This document shows positions 16,426 to 25,271 of a DNA stretch of 45,155 bases, one piece after another. Under the pieces are notes generated by a model that saw only the letters and a program-made list of their open reading frames with translations, made no database searches and was not told the DNA's origin. This DNA comes from Ruminococcus sp. Zagget11 (GTDB taxonomy: Bacteria > Bacillota > Clostridia > Oscillospirales > Ruminococcaceae): positions 1 through 45,155 of the forward strand of contig MSHL01000041.1 in the NCBI GenBank assembly GCA_001941135.1. The letters are read 5' to 3'. How positions within the stretch are numbered: the stretch's first letter is position 1; the number at the start of each line of letters is the position of its first letter. The position numbers were made by a program, and so were the translations under genes.

Positions 16426-18345
16426 TTATGAAACTGCTTCACCGTTTACATAGAGGGTATAGCCGCCTGTTACCACGGAAGAAATATCGCCCTCAAAGGA
16501 GGTAATATAGCTGTCTGCGGTAAGCTCCCAAACAGCACCGTCCTCAATGGTCACATTAACCGTACCGCCGTTATTATCGGGGTTCACAGCGCCTGTGTAG
16601 GTTGTGCTGCCCGTAAGGGTCATATCAAGGGTGGATATTTCGTCAACGATTATATCCCCGGAGAATATCTGATTCTCGGCGGTAAGCTCCGCATCGCCGC
16701 CGTTGCTGCCCGCTGTGCCCCAGCCCCTTGAAGCATCGTTGCCCTCTACACGGAGGAAAACGCTGTCGTCCGCAAGGGTAAAGTCTACGCCTTTAAGGGA
16801 GATAATGCAATGGGTATTGGTGACATAAATCATATCACCCGCAAGTGCGGTAATGCTGCCGCCCTCGGCGGTAAAATACGCCGTGCCCACATCGGCATCG
16901 CCCGACATACTCTGATATATCATAATAGCGTGGATATTTTCGGAGGAATCGTTGTATGTTCCCACCATTTTTGCGGAAACGGTACAGTCATTGAGTGTAA
17001 CGGAGTTTTTACCCTCTACCACAATACCCTCGCTGCTGTTTGCCGTAAGAACCGCATCGGAAACGGTTATATCGGCTGTGCAGTAAACAGCGGGACTTCC
17101 CGTGCCGTTGGTGACATATGTTCCGCCACTTACGTTGACGGTTCCGCCGCCCCTGTCGGTTCTGATAGCCGCAGAGGATGCGCCCTCGGTCTGAATATCC
17201 AGATTTTCAGCATTGGTTGTACCGCCGCCTGTGGTCTGTATTCCACCGGAATTTCTTTCGATTGTGCGGATAACGCTGTCGGAAATATTAACAACAGTTT
17301 CCTCACCGTAGCTGAACACACCGTTTCCGTTTACGGCGGAGGATGATATTTCCGCACCCGTTATAGTGACCTGTGCACCGTTAAGGGCAAGGAGTGCCGC
17401 ATTCTGTCCGTAAAAATCTCCGTCCTCGGTGTTGGAGGAATCGCCGCCGCTTTTGCTTACGGTGACACCGTCAAGGGTAACCGCCGCGCCGTCAATTCGC
17501 AATGCATTTTCATCATCGCCGGTGGAAGAATATGTGCTGTCGGATATGGTTTCATCATCGGTCAAGGTAGTAACAGACGTTCCGTTAGTCACCTCGCCGC
17601 TGCCGCCAAATCCGTTTCCGCCGGGCATATCGCCGCCGCCCATTTCTCCGCCGCCCATGCCGCCGTCCATCACAGCAGCTGAAACGGATACAGCTTCGTT
17701 ATTGTCGTTAAGGACAACGCTGAGCATTTCATTTTCCGCAACAATGGAGGAATCAGTGGTATTACCGTCGGAATCGGTGTAAACCGTGCTGTCGGTGAGG
17801 GTAAAGGTTATGGTTTCACCTGCAAAGTCCATTCCGCCCTGTGGCATATCGCCGCCCATATCGCCACCCTCGGGCATATCGGGAGGAGTATCGCCATTTT
17901 CACCGCCGCCATGCGATATATCGCTCGGCATTTCCGAGGGTTCTCCGTTCATTTCGCCCATTCCACCGTCACCATTTGGCTTTTCGGGAGCGTCTTCACC
18001 CATTTCTCCCATTTCTCCACCCTCGGGCATATCGGGAGGAGTATCGCCGTTGCCACCCATGCCGCCGCCCATTCCTCCGCCAAAGGAAATTTGCTGGGCA
18101 GTAACGGTATTGCCGTCCACTGAAGTAATCCTTACGGTAATACCGTCACCCTGCTGTTCACTGTCGGAATCGGTTTCAGCATCGTCAGCAGTGGTTTCGC
18201 TTTCGTCAGCCGCTTGGGTCACAGCCGAATCGGTTTCGGTCGTACTCGCAGTCGTGCTGTCTGAACAGCCTACCGCTGAAAGTGCCATTACTGCGGCAAT
18301 AAATATAATCAAATGTCTGTGAGAATTACGATTTTTTAAAAACAT
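16426..18345 (-). CDS. Lipoprotein with split beta module and C-terminal beta-helix
   Basis: The signal peptide ends in a lipobox (ALSAVGC, Cys27), so the mature protein should be membrane-anchored outside the cell. An acidic Ser/Thr/Asp stretch follows, then a strand pair (ITVRITSVDGNTVTAQ), a Gly/Met/Pro/acid-rich linker of about 90 residues with MGGGMGG and PPDMPEGG words, and a second strand set (ITFTLTDSTVYTDSDG to VVLNDNNEAVSVS). From about residue 255 to the end, short Val/Thr/Asn-rich repeats of the pattern LxGVxVxxSGGxxS suggest a right-handed beta-helix. It is the third of three tandem paralogues. Carbohydrate binding or surface adhesion is possible; no catalytic motif was seen. Confidence 0.75.
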   Translation of the reverse strand: MFLKNRNSHRHLIIFIAAVMALSAVGCSDSTTASTTETDSAVTQAADESETTADDAETDSDSEQQGDGITVRITSVDGNTVTAQQISFGGGMGGGMGGNGDTPPDMPEGGEMGEMGEDAPEKPNGDGGMGEMNGEPSEMPSDISHGGGENGDTPPDMPEGGDMGGDMPQGGMDFAGETITFTLTDSTVYTDSDGNTTDSSIVAENEMLSVVLNDNNEAVSVSAAVMDGGMGGGEMGGGDMPGGNGFGGSGEVTNGTSVTTLTDDETISDSTYSSTGDDENALRIDGAAVTLDGVTVSKSGGDSSNTEDGDFYGQNAALLALNGAQVTITGAEISSSAVNGNGVFSYGEETVVNISDSVIRTIERNSGGIQTTGGGTTNAENLDIQTEGASSAAIRTDRGGGTVNVSGGTYVTNGTGSPAVYCTADITVSDAVLTANSSEGIVVEGKNSVTLNDCTVSAKMVGTYNDSSENIHAIMIYQSMSGDADVGTAYFTAEGGSITALAGDMIYVTNTHCIISLKGVDFTLADDSVFLRVEGNDASRGWGTAGSNGGDAELTAENQIFSGDIIVDEISTLDMTLTGSTTYTGAVNPDNNGGTVNVTIEDGAVWELTADSYITSFEGDISSVVTGGYTLYVNGEAVS

Positions 18346-18393
18346 ATTATTAAAGTCTCCTATTATCTACAAGCATTTTTGCTGGAAAATATA

Positions 18394-19086
18394 TTAATCT
18401 TCTATATCTTCGCCCTTTGGCATACGTCCGCCTTTTTGGGGAGCAGCATCGTCACGGGGTTTATCATCGGGCTTTCCCTCGAAATCCTTTTCGGGAGCAT
18501 CGGACTTATCCAAATCATCGGGGACAGGTGTCTGCGAAACGGAAACGGCATTTCCCTCGTCATCCAAAACAACCGTAAGAACAGCGTCCTCGGTTACAAT
18601 AGCGGAGGTTGCTTTTTCTCCGTCAGCGTCTGTGTAAACCGTATCGGATGTGAGTGTAAACGTGACGGTCATGTCCTTTGGCATTTCACCCTCGTCAAAA
18701 GGCTTTTCCCCCTCGTCCTCGGAGGGCTTTTCGGGAGGAGTGTCTTTATCGGGAGCGGGTCTGTCCTCATCGTCTGCGGCAATGGGTTCAGGAATATCCT
18801 GCGGGGCAATATCCGGCAGATCATCGGGTTTTTCATCGGTGTCCGGCTCCTTATCATCATTGAAAGGCTGTCCTATCATCATTATTTCCGCTGTCACACT
18901 GCTGCCGTCAACAGAAACGATTTTTACGGTAACATCGTCCTCAATCTTATGTTCAGCCGTCATACTATGTTTGATTTCCTTTGTGTCCTTTGTGCCGCTT
19001 TCTGCGCTTACGCTGAGTGAAATTGATGAAATTGCCAAAACAGCTGCAAGAGCCGCCACACATCCTTTTGCATTGAGTTTTTTCAT
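18394..19086 (-). CDS. Exported protein with split beta module and acidic Pro-rich linker
   Basis: The protein has an ordinary secretory signal peptide (MKKLNAKGCVAALAAVLAISSISLSVSA, likely cut after VSA) and no lipobox. The paralogous module is present: VTVKIVSVDGSSVTAE, then an extremely acidic Pro/Asp/Glu linker, then VTFTLTSDTVYTDADG to VVLDDEGNAVSVS, and a charged C-terminal tail. The linker differs entirely from those of its two neighbours while the flanking strands are alike. It lies 48 bases before the beta-helix lipoprotein gene and 110 after the other paralogue, so co-transcription is likely. Function is unknown. Confidence 0.7.
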   Translation of the reverse strand: MKKLNAKGCVAALAAVLAISSISLSVSAESGTKDTKEIKHSMTAEHKIEDDVTVKIVSVDGSSVTAEIMMIGQPFNDDKEPDTDEKPDDLPDIAPQDIPEPIAADDEDRPAPDKDTPPEKPSEDEGEKPFDEGEMPKDMTVTFTLTSDTVYTDADGEKATSAIVTEDAVLTVVLDDEGNAVSVSQTPVPDDLDKSDAPEKDFEGKPDDKPRDDAAPQKGGRMPKGEDIED

Positions 19087-19196
19087 AGTAAAATCCTCCT
19101 AACATAACAAAAAAGAAATCCTACGTACAGTCACATTATAAGCTATCTTCCTTAAAATAAAATGTAACCGAGAGTGCTTCACAAAGATTTCACAGA

Positions 19197-20216
19197 TTAT
19201 CCCCAAACACTGCTGCTTGATGTGGTTGAAGCGGCTGTATCGGAAAAATCGGGTGCATCGCCGTCGGGTGCAGCTCCGCCAAATCCTCCCTCACCGTCAA
19301 AATCACCGTCGGGTACGGAGGATACGGTTACGGAAACAGCCTCGTTATTCTCATTCAGCACAACGGTAAGCATTGCATTTTCCGTTACGATAGAGGAATC
19401 GGCTTCATCGCCGTTTTCATCGGTGTAAACCGTTTCATCGGTGAGGGTAAAGGTTACGGATTCGCCCTGCATACCCTGTTCGCCTTGAGGAGGCTCGCCG
19501 CCGCCAAACTCTCCTCCCTCCAAATCGGACATATCGGGAGGTGTACCCATATCCCCGCTTTCACCATCGGGCAATTCGGGAGGCGTACCCATGTTCCCGC
19601 TTTCACCATCGGGCAATTCGGGAGGCGTACCCATGTTCCCGCTTTCACCATCGGGCTTATCGGGTGGTGTTTCTCCAGCGGACATTCCGCCGTCGGGCAT
19701 ATCAAACTCGGGAGCAACTCCCTGCATACCGCCACCCCCGAAAAATTCCTCCGCGGTGACGGTATCCCCGTCAACCGAGGTTACCCTGACAGTTATGGCG
19801 TCACTCAAGGCTTCCGATGAAGCTGCTGTTGTGGCTGCGGCAGTCGCTGATGTGGTGGCAGTCGTTGTGACAGCAGCGGTTGTGGTGGTCGTTTCGGCAG
19901 CTGTAACGGTTGTGGCTGCCGCTGTGGATGTTGTAACGGTTGTTATTTCAGCTGTTACGGTAATATCCTGTTCCTCGGTTGCTTCAGTTTCTTCATCGGT
20001 TTCACCTGTTTCGGATTCTGTTTCGGTTGTTTCCTCGGTCTCGCTTGCTTCTTCTGTTTCAGCGGTGGCTTCGCTCTCCTCCGTTTCCTCTGTGGAAACG
20101 CTTGCGGATTCGGATTCTTCGGATTTCAATTCCGTTTCGGAGCAGCCTGCCGCAGAAATAGCCAGTGCCAGTGTAAGCACCAATGTCATTCGCTTTTGAA
20201 AACAATTACTTTTCAT
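19197..20216 (-). CDS. Lipoprotein with split beta module and 14-residue linker repeats
   Basis: This is the first gene of the three-paralogue operon. A lipobox (ISAAGC, Cys25) is followed by a Glu/Thr/Ser-rich spacer and a Thr/Ala-rich stretch, which together look like a flexible wall-spanning stalk. The shared module then appears: ITVRVTSVDGDTVTAE, a linker built from 14-residue repeats (GTPPELPDGESGNM), then VTFTLTDETVYTDENG to VVLNENNEAVSVTVS and a short Gly/Asp tail. GGAGGAAA precedes the ATG, and a 7-bp inverted repeat (TTACAAT/ATTGTAA) sits just upstream in the leader. Function is unknown. Confidence 0.72.
   Translation of the reverse strand: MKSNCFQKRMTLVLTLALAISAAGCSETELKSEESESASVSTEETEESEATAETEEASETEETTETESETGETDEETEATEEQDITVTAEITTVTTSTAAATTVTAAETTTTTAAVTTTATTSATAAATTAASSEALSDAITVRVTSVDGDTVTAEEFFGGGGMQGVAPEFDMPDGGMSAGETPPDKPDGESGNMGTPPELPDGESGNMGTPPELPDGESGDMGTPPDMSDLEGGEFGGGEPPQGEQGMQGESVTFTLTDETVYTDENGDEADSSIVTENAMLTVVLNENNEAVSVTVSSVPDGDFDGEGGFGGAAPDGDAPDFSDTAASTTSSSSVWG
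19536..19661. repeat. Three tandem 42-bp repeats inside the lipoprotein gene
   Basis: Units start at 19536, 19578 and 19620, each GGGAGG(T/C)GTACCCAT then a TCCCCGCTTTCACCATCGGG-like half; units two and three are nearly identical. Forty-two bases equal 14 codons, so copy-number change would keep the frame and only alter linker length. Confidence 0.9.
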
Positions 20217-20441
20217 GAAATTTCCTCCATTACAATATCATTTCTGAAACCATTGTAATTCCCCTCTCTTAAATTAACTTGAAATTTATCGTTGAAAGCC
20301 GCATATTTTTTTAAACGGGTATATAATAACAGAGCCGCACATTGGGCAGTCGATCTTATCGATTGGACAGCAAACGGTGCTGACCCAAAATTCAGCACAT
20401 TTTACTGTTATCGTATAAGCTAATTGAAAGGATGATTTATT

Positions 20442-20639
20442 ATGCAGAACCAGCAGAATAACCAGAATCAGAATAACAGACAGAGCCAGCAGAATCAGCA
20501 GAACAATCAGAACCAAAATCAGAACAGCAGACAGAATCAGAACAGCAATCAGAATCAGCAGAACAACCAGAATCAGAACCAAAACAGCAGACAGAATCAG
20601 CAGAATCAGAGCCGCAGACAGCAGTCCGACAACTGCTAA
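20442..20639 (+). CDS. Gln/Asn-rich microprotein
   Basis: The 65-residue product consists almost only of Gln and Asn with scattered Arg and Ser, in imperfect repeats of the type NQNQNSRQNQ, and ends in QQSDNC with a single terminal cysteine. GAAAGGATG precedes the ATG and a hairpin terminator follows, supporting it as a real gene. There is no signal peptide or membrane segment. Prion-like or spore/coat-associated low-complexity proteins are possible comparisons, but I recognise no family. It is divergent from the exported-paralogue operon, which may or may not be meaningful. Confidence 0.6.
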   Translation: MQNQQNNQNQNNRQSQQNQQNNQNQNQNSRQNQNSNQNQQNNQNQNQNSRQNQQNQSRRQQSDNC

Positions 20640-20659
20640 AGGCTGTTAAAAAGCAGAAG

Positions 20660-20691
20660 AAAACGGCTGACCCGAAAGAGCCAGCCGTTTT
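20660..20691 (+). terminator. Terminator after the Gln/Asn microprotein gene
   Basis: AAAACGGCTG pairs perfectly with CAGCCGTTTT around a 12-base loop, about 20 bases past the stop codon. The T tract is part of the stem. Confidence 0.75.
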
Positions 20692-20817
20692 CCACAGAAA
20701 AGAAAATAGGGTATATGAAAATTTAGGAGCAAGCTATCAAAAACAAGTCGTTTCCAACTACACTTGAAATGATAACATGGATATCTTAAAACAATCTTAA
20801 AAAAGTGAAAATTTTTC

Positions 20818-21192
20818 TTGGAACAGGTGGGGAAAATATATTATGAAAAAAATGCCTTGATTTTATCGGCAATAGGTGCGGTAACGGGTATTGCCAACGG
20901 ACTGTTCGGTTCGGGCGGCGGCATTATTGCCGTACCGATGCTGAAAAAAAGCGGCTTTGAAACAAAGAAAGCCCATGCCTGCTCCCTTGCCGTAACGCTT
21001 CCCCTTTCGGCGGTATCAGCCGTGCTTTATTATGACACCGTACCATGGAATCAAACTCTGCTATACATCCCCTTTGGGCTTGCGGGCGCGGCGATAGGCG
21101 TAACGGTTATGAAAAAAATATCTCCGAAATGGCTGTCGCGAATTTTCGGTATACTGCTGATAGCCGCGGGAGTGAGGTCCTTGCTTCAATGA
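20818..21192 (+). CDS. TSUP (TauE/SafE) permease, N-terminal half
   Basis: The protein corresponds to one of the two internal repeats of the TSUP anion exporter family. GAVTGIANGLFGSGGGIIAVPML is the conserved repeat motif, followed by three further hydrophobic helices. Family members are usually about 250 residues with both repeats fused; this one is 124 and ends exactly where the second half begins. Transport of sulfite, sulfoacetate or similar anions is typical of the family. The start is unclear: a TTG is used here, a GTG lies three codons later, and neither has a good ribosome site. Confidence 0.8.
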   Translation: MEQVGKIYYEKNALILSAIGAVTGIANGLFGSGGGIIAVPMLKKSGFETKKAHACSLAVTLPLSAVSAVLYYDTVPWNQTLLYIPFGLAGAAIGVTVMKKISPKWLSRIFGILLIAAGVRSLLQ

Positions 21193-21554
21193 CAATACTT
21201 ACATTTATAGCCGCGCTTATAAGCGGATTTCTCGCCTCCTTAGGTGTCGGAGGCGGCAGCGTGCTGATAATATGGCTGACCTCCTTTTGCGGCGTGGATC
21301 AGCTTGAGGCGCAGGGAACAAATCTGATTTTTTTTATTTCCATTGCCCTTATGTCGGTCATCATTCATAGGAAAAACGGTCTGATAGAGATTAAAAAGCT
21401 TATCCCCACTATACTTTTGGGCATAGTCGGCGCAATATGCGGCACGTTTGCGGCACAGTGGCTGGGCTCTATCATGCTGCGAAAGATTTTCGGCGGGTTT
21501 ATCATAATAATCGGTATACGCTCCCTTTTCTCAAAGAAATCCGAGGAGGAATAG
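21189..21554 (+). CDS. TSUP (TauE/SafE) permease, C-terminal half
   Basis: This is the second repeat of the TSUP fold as a separate 121-residue protein, with the repeat motif IAALISGFLASLGVGGGSVLIIWL and four predicted helices. Its ATG overlaps the stop of the first half (ATGA), so the two should be translated together and assemble as a heterodimer. The longer frame beginning at 21045 reads through the first gene in another frame and is not the true start. Confidence 0.82.
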   Translation: MTILTFIAALISGFLASLGVGGGSVLIIWLTSFCGVDQLEAQGTNLIFFISIALMSVIIHRKNGLIEIKKLIPTILLGIVGAICGTFAAQWLGSIMLRKIFGGFIIIIGIRSLFSKKSEEE

Positions 21555-21562
21555 TCCCCCAT

Positions 21563-24517
21563 TTAACGTCCTATTGCCGCCTGCAGGCTTCTAAGCCTTA
21601 TTCTTGCCGCACCTAAGTTGCTGATTTCGTCAATTTTCAGCTGCGTGTACAGCTTACCTTGGGATTCAAGTATCTTCCTTACCTCGTCCGTGGTAATGGC
21701 GTCTATTCCGCAGCCGAAGGACACAAGCTGTACAAGCTGCATATCCGGCTGTGTGGTAACGTACTGTGCAGCACGGTAAAGCCGTGAATGATATGTCCAC
21801 TGGTTCAGAACCTCAAGTGTGGGAGTTTCGCACAGGTCGCTTATGCTGTCCTCTGTTATAACAGCCATTCCCAGTGAGGTTATAAGCTTATGTATGCCGT
21901 GATTTATCTCCGGGTCAATATGATACGGTCTGCCGCTGAGAACGATAATCGGGCGGTTTGCTTTTCTCGCCTCTTCTATTATCCTGCTGCCCTCGGCGGA
22001 TATGTCACTTCTGTACCTTTTCAGCGCTTCATGTGCCTTTGCCCATGCAGCCTTTACCTCGGATTTTTTCAAGTTAAAGCGGGCGAAAGCCTTACATATC
22101 GCCTCCGCAAAATGCCTTTCAAGGTTTATATCGATATACGGATAAAGGAAGTTATCCGCCGTAAGCTCGGGAATATTTGCTTTCAGCAGCTCGGGATAAT
22201 ATGCCACAACAGGACAATTGTAGTGATTATCGCTGCCGCCCTCGTCAAGGTTATAGCTTTCGCAGGGGTAGAATATTATATCCGCGCCCTTATCAAGCAG
22301 GCTGATAATATGTCCGTGTGCCAGCTTTGCGGGATAGCAAACCGTATCCGAGGGGATAGTATGCTGACCCTTGTAATAGGTGTCCCTTGTGCTTTCTTCG
22401 GAATAAATTACCTCAAATCCCAGCTCGTCAAAAAGTGCTTTCCAAAACGGCAGCTGCTCATAAAATCCCAGTGCAAGGGGAAGTCCTATCTTAGCCTTGG
22501 GGGATTTCACCGTTTGAGTATTCATTACCGAAAGCAGGCGCTTGTATTTATACTCGTAAAGGCAGGGGGCTTTGTCTTTCAGCTTAATTCCCGCGCCCTT
22601 TTCGCAGCGGTTTCCGCTGATAAACTTATGACCGTCGGAAAATGTTATCATGGTCATAGCGCACTTTGCGGTACAGCCGCCGCAGTTAAGCTGCCTTGAT
22701 TTATAGGAAAAATCCTTTAATGCATCGGCGGTTATCAATGTAGACTCCGTCTTATCGGTCTTTTGTGCGGTTTCCATTGCATAAAGAGCCGCGCCGAATG
22801 CGCCCATAAGTCCCGCAATAGCAGGACGGACTACATTTCTTCCTATTTCCTGCTCAAAGGCTCTAAGAACCGCATCGTTAAGGAATGTGCCGCCCTGAAC
22901 CACTATATTCTGTCCCAGATCATCGGCGGAGCTTGCCCTTATTACCTTATAAATGGCATTTTTTATAATAGAGGAGGAAAGACCTGCGGAAATATCCTCC
23001 ACAGATGCGCCGTCCTTCTGTGCCTGCTTTACCGAGCTGTTCATGAATACCGTACAGCGGGAGCCTAAGTCCACGGGATGCTCCGCAAACAAGCCAAGCT
23101 GCGCAAATTCCGCTATACCGTACCCCATTGCCTGGGCAAATGCCTGAATAAATGAGCCGCAGCCTGAGGAACAGGCTTCATTAAGCATGATGTTGTCAAT
23201 GGCATGGTTTCTTATCTTAAAGCATTTCATGTCCTGACCGCCGATATCGATAATGAAATCAACATCGGGCCGGAAATGTGATGCGGCTTTATAGTGCGCC
23301 ATAGTTTCCACAAGGCCGTAATCTATCCCAAGACCTGCCTTTATAAGGCCCTCACCGTAGCCTGTTACGGCGGATGCCTTTATGGTAACTCTGTCCCCCA
23401 TAAGGGCATAAATTTCACTTAATCGCTCCGCTATTACGTCCAGGGGCTGACCCTTATTTGAGGTGTAATGCTTGTAAAGCAGCTCCCCATCGGGTGTAAT
23501 CAGCACCAGCTTTGTGGTGGTTGAGCCTGCGTCTATACCTAAGTATGCATCACCCTTATAATCGGAAATATCCTTTAGGGGAAGATCAAATTTATTGTGT
23601 CTTTCCAAGAACTCATCATATTCCGCTTGGTTTTCAAAAAGTCTCTTGCCATAGATAATATCATCGCTGACATTGGCGCTCATAAGCTTTGATGTGATTT
23701 CAGCGGCAGTGAACACCTCGCCGCTTCCCCCGGCGGCGGTATCGTCCGCATAAATCGCACAGCCGTAGGCAATAAAGCACTGGGCATTTTCGGGGAAAAT
23801 CGCATTTTCCTCCGACAGCTTAAGGGTAGTGACAAATGCTTTCCTAAGCCCTTTCATAAAGGTGAGCGGGCCGCCCAAAAACATTACCTTTCCTTCTATC
23901 TTTCTGCCCTGCGCAAGTCCCGAAACGGTCTGATCCACAACAGACTGGAAAATAGATGCCGCTATATCCTCTTTCTTTGCGCCCTGATTAAGCAGGGACT
24001 GAATATCGGATTTTGCGAAAACTCCGCAGCGCGACGCTATGGGGTAAAGCTTTTCCGCTTTAAGGAAAAGCTCGTCCATTTCCTCCACGGGAATACCCAA
24101 AAGGGAGGACATCTGATCGATAAACGCGCCTGTCCCTCCCGCACAGGAGCCGTTCATACGCTGCTCTGTGCCGCCTGTAAGGAATATGATTTTTGCGTCC
24201 TCGCCCCCAAGCTCTATAACGGCATCCGTATCGGGATAGCTGTTCTTCACGGCGATAAATGCGCTGTGTACCTCCTGAACAAAGGGAAGCGATGCCGCAT
24301 TGGCAAGTCCCAGTCCCGCCGAGCCTGTAATGGCAAGTCTGAATTTCACATCGGGGTAAAGCTCACCCACGGCGGTTATCTGCTCCGCAGCGGTTTCCCT
24401 TACCTTTGCGTAGTGTCGCTGATATTTTGAGTATATGATTTTTCTGTTTTCGTCAAGGATAACGGTTTTTACCGTTGTAGAGCCTATATCGACTCCGAGA
24501 GAATATATTTTTTCCAT
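21563..24517 (-). CDS. 2-hydroxyacyl-CoA dehydratase activator-like ATPase (BadF/BcrA family, double domain)
   Basis: Two ASKHA-fold activator domains are present: VDIGSTTVKTVILD at the N-terminus and GIDAGSTTTKLVLI near residue 328. Each has the cysteine that ligates the bridging 4Fe-4S cluster of such activators (GSCAGGTGAFIDQM and EACSSGCGSFIQAF). A cysteine-rich stretch (CGGCTAKCAM) near 613 leads to a DUF2229-type domain (IGLPLALGFYEQLPFWKALFDELGFEV). Known activators drive electrons into dehydratases by ATP hydrolysis. Many clostridial relatives, as I recall, run to about 1400 residues; this one stops at 984. No dehydratase subunits are adjacent, so its partner is unknown. Confidence 0.88.
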   Translation of the reverse strand: MEKIYSLGVDIGSTTVKTVILDENRKIIYSKYQRHYAKVRETAAEQITAVGELYPDVKFRLAITGSAGLGLANAASLPFVQEVHSAFIAVKNSYPDTDAVIELGGEDAKIIFLTGGTEQRMNGSCAGGTGAFIDQMSSLLGIPVEEMDELFLKAEKLYPIASRCGVFAKSDIQSLLNQGAKKEDIAASIFQSVVDQTVSGLAQGRKIEGKVMFLGGPLTFMKGLRKAFVTTLKLSEENAIFPENAQCFIAYGCAIYADDTAAGGSGEVFTAAEITSKLMSANVSDDIIYGKRLFENQAEYDEFLERHNKFDLPLKDISDYKGDAYLGIDAGSTTTKLVLITPDGELLYKHYTSNKGQPLDVIAERLSEIYALMGDRVTIKASAVTGYGEGLIKAGLGIDYGLVETMAHYKAASHFRPDVDFIIDIGGQDMKCFKIRNHAIDNIMLNEACSSGCGSFIQAFAQAMGYGIAEFAQLGLFAEHPVDLGSRCTVFMNSSVKQAQKDGASVEDISAGLSSSIIKNAIYKVIRASSADDLGQNIVVQGGTFLNDAVLRAFEQEIGRNVVRPAIAGLMGAFGAALYAMETAQKTDKTESTLITADALKDFSYKSRQLNCGGCTAKCAMTMITFSDGHKFISGNRCEKGAGIKLKDKAPCLYEYKYKRLLSVMNTQTVKSPKAKIGLPLALGFYEQLPFWKALFDELGFEVIYSEESTRDTYYKGQHTIPSDTVCYPAKLAHGHIISLLDKGADIIFYPCESYNLDEGGSDNHYNCPVVAYYPELLKANIPELTADNFLYPYIDINLERHFAEAICKAFARFNLKKSEVKAAWAKAHEALKRYRSDISAEGSRIIEEARKANRPIIVLSGRPYHIDPEINHGIHKLITSLGMAVITEDSISDLCETPTLEVLNQWTYHSRLYRAAQYVTTQPDMQLVQLVSFGCGIDAITTDEVRKILESQGKLYTQLKIDEISNLGAARIRLRSLQAAIGR

Positions 24518-24545
24518 TACCTGATTTTCCTCGCTTTTATCACGA

Positions 24546-25046
24546 TTACCGTGCGGAAGCTATTTCCGCACAAAGTCTTGCTATTTCCTCCGGCGAACCT
24601 CCGCCGGGTACGGTTACGGTTGAATGTTTTCTGTAAACGGGTATTCTGCCGTTGTATCTGTCCTCAAGGGACTCCTTTGTACTGCTCATAACGATTGGGC
24701 GGTTCTCATCACCCGCAATGCGTTCGTAGCAGGTTTCAAAGGGAACGTCTATGAAAATCACTTCTCCGAATCGCTTTGCCGCCGCGGAATTTTCTTCCCG
24801 AAGCATTGCTCCGCCGCCGCAGGCTATAACACCTCCCTCGGCACCCAGCTCGGAAATAGCCTTGCTTTCGCAATCCCTGAAATAAGGCTCTCCCTTTTGT
24901 GCGAAAATATCGGGAATAGACATACCCTCGGTTTCCTCAATGTATGTATCCATATCCGTAAAGCTGCAGCCCATAAGCGCTGCAAGGCGTCTGCCCACGG
25001 TAGATTTACCGCAGCCCATAAAGCCGCAAAGAAAAATGGTTTTCAT
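24546..25046 (-). CDS. aroK: Shikimate kinase
   Basis: The enzyme phosphorylates shikimate at the 3-hydroxyl with ATP, in the chorismate pathway. The 166 residues have the expected motifs: Walker A GFMGCGKST (residues 8-16), the shikimate-binding DMDTYIEE and YFRDCE segments, and the GGGAML turn. A lid region (GDENRPI) follows. It lies 28 bases upstream of the activator ATPase gene on the same strand and may be co-transcribed with it, without an obvious functional tie. Confidence 0.95.
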   Translation of the reverse strand: MKTIFLCGFMGCGKSTVGRRLAALMGCSFTDMDTYIEETEGMSIPDIFAQKGEPYFRDCESKAISELGAEGGVIACGGGAMLREENSAAAKRFGEVIFIDVPFETCYERIAGDENRPIVMSSTKESLEDRYNGRIPVYRKHSTVTVPGGGSPEEIARLCAEIASAR

Positions 25047-25271
25047 AAATAAAATTCACCTCATTGTGCCAAATGCAAATTCCGGTTTTTCGGTCAAAAT
25101 CCCCGCATTTCTGCGGCACTGACCTCAAATATATATTATAGCATATTATGCACTGAATTTCAACCCTTACGAAACACAAACTTTTGTCTGTATTTTTACA
25201 AATATATTAGTCATTATATGTTGCTTATGCCGAGATTTGCAAATTTTCGCAGAGTTTTCACTCTACTGCTA

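Noticed and set aside
17841-18104. Plus-strand Arg/His/Pro-rich frames opposite the lipoprotein linker
   Set aside because: They are antisense shadows of the low-complexity linker codons and lack ribosome sites.
20286-20582. Minus-strand frame with a Leu/Ile-rich helix and a CPMCG zinc-ribbon-like end
   Set aside because: The hydrophobic part is the mere complement of the Gln/Asn codons. The cysteine motif (VCCPIDKIDCPMCG) is curious but has no start codon or ribosome site of its own.
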